Origin: Mariniflexile gromovii | Lineage (GTDB): Bacteria > Bacteroidota > Bacteroidia > Flavobacteriales > Flavobacteriaceae | Length of the DNA stretch: 55,740 bases | NCBI RefSeq assembly: GCF_017814435.1 | Contig: NZ_JAGJCB010000022.1 | Location: 1 to 55,740, forward strand | Direction: 5' to 3' | In this document: one piece after another, positions 55,638 to 55,740 of the stretch | Layout of the letters: each line of letters begins with the position of its first letter | Position numbering within the stretch: the stretch's first letter is position 1 | The notes under the pieces: model-generated | Databases searched by the model: none | What the model was told of the DNA's origin: nothing | What the model saw: only the letters and a program-made list of their open reading frames with translations | Translations under genes and position numbers: made by a program

Positions 55638-55740
55638 CTAGTTTTTCCCATATTGAAACTCTTTATCAAGCGTAACATTGAAAAAATCATCGGAACCAGG
55701 AATTGTAAAATTATAATTCAAAAGCGGGTCTACTTCAACC
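55638..55740 (-). CDS. C-terminal end of an unidentified gene (partial)
   Basis: The last 33 codons of a minus-strand gene enter from the right edge and stop at 55638. They read VEVDPLLNYNFTIPGSDDFF then NVTLDKEFQYGKN. The strands look beta-rich, as at the end of a sandwich domain, but no T9SS signature is present. I do not recognise the family. The gene at 54478-55587 follows 50 bases downstream. Confidence 0.6.
   Translation of the reverse strand, partial: VEVDPLLNYNFTIPGSDDFFNVTLDKEFQYGKN

Noticed and set aside
1-55740. CRISPR arrays, tRNA or rRNA genes.
   Set aside because: I saw no regularly spaced repeats and no cloverleaf or rRNA-like sequence in the window.

Overview
The window comes from a marine Bacteroidota bacterium, most likely a member of the Flavobacteriaceae. 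The evidence is the low GC content, a SusC/SusD pair, a hybrid two-component regulator, and C-terminal type IX secretion (T9SS) sorting domains with the YPNP...GxYxxK pattern. There is also an IS3-type transposase start common in flavobacteria. Almost the whole window is one large polysaccharide utilization locus (PUL) for a sulfated, fucose-containing polysaccharide, best explained as algal or echinoderm fucoidan / sulfated fucan. I count five GH29-type alpha-L-fucosidases, seven intact S1 sulfatases and two decayed ones, a T9SS-secreted TIM-barrel enzyme resembling GH107 endo-fucanases, two paralogous GH168-like TIM-barrel proteins, a secreted protein with a fucolectin-like domain, a very long GH2 enzyme, three esterase/SGNH-type proteins, a five-bladed propeller glycosidase and a GH5-like enzyme. 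Family names are from reading motifs; no search was run.

Layout. Positions 1-128 hold the end of an IS3-family element and 143-265 a broken coding fragment. Positions 594-9426 (+) encode the T9SS-secreted set: a stand-alone binding module, an esterase with two sandwich modules, an unrecognised enzyme with a fucolectin-like domain, a small helical protein, and the endo-fucanase-like enzyme. Positions 9864-30918 (-) form a long, tightly packed run (many gaps of 5-60 bases): GH29, GH168-like, sulfatase, sulfatase, GH29 lipoprotein, sulfatase, GH29, EF-hand esterase, sulfatase, a decayed sulfatase, the 1568-residue GH2 and another sulfatase. Divergent from it at 31261-36089 (+) lie susC and susD, closed by a strong terminator. 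GH29 and the second GH168-like gene follow (36306-39267, +), also closed by a terminator. A minus-strand group (39515-43819) carries a SnoaL-like lipoprotein, a sialate-O-acetylesterase-like protein, a GH29 lipoprotein and an internally deleted remnant. Positions 44299-50231 (+) hold a lipoprotein sulfatase and the hybrid two-component regulator. The right end (50758-55740, -) has a lipoprotein sulfatase, a frameshifted sulfatase pseudogene, a propeller glycosidase, a GH5-like enzyme and the tail of another gene.

How it would work (inference). T9SS-exported endo-enzymes and binding modules cut the polymer outside or on the cell. SusD and SusC bind and import sulfated oligosaccharides. Periplasmic or lipid-anchored sulfatases, esterases and GH29 fucosidases strip sulfate, acetyl and fucose in turn. 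The hybrid regulator senses an oligosaccharide through its propeller domain. The several fragments (two sulfatases, an internally deleted gene, a lipoprotein without a usable start, an IS end) show that the locus has gained and lost modules. No sulfatase-maturing enzyme, fucose permease or fucose-catabolic gene is seen here, so those functions must be encoded elsewhere.
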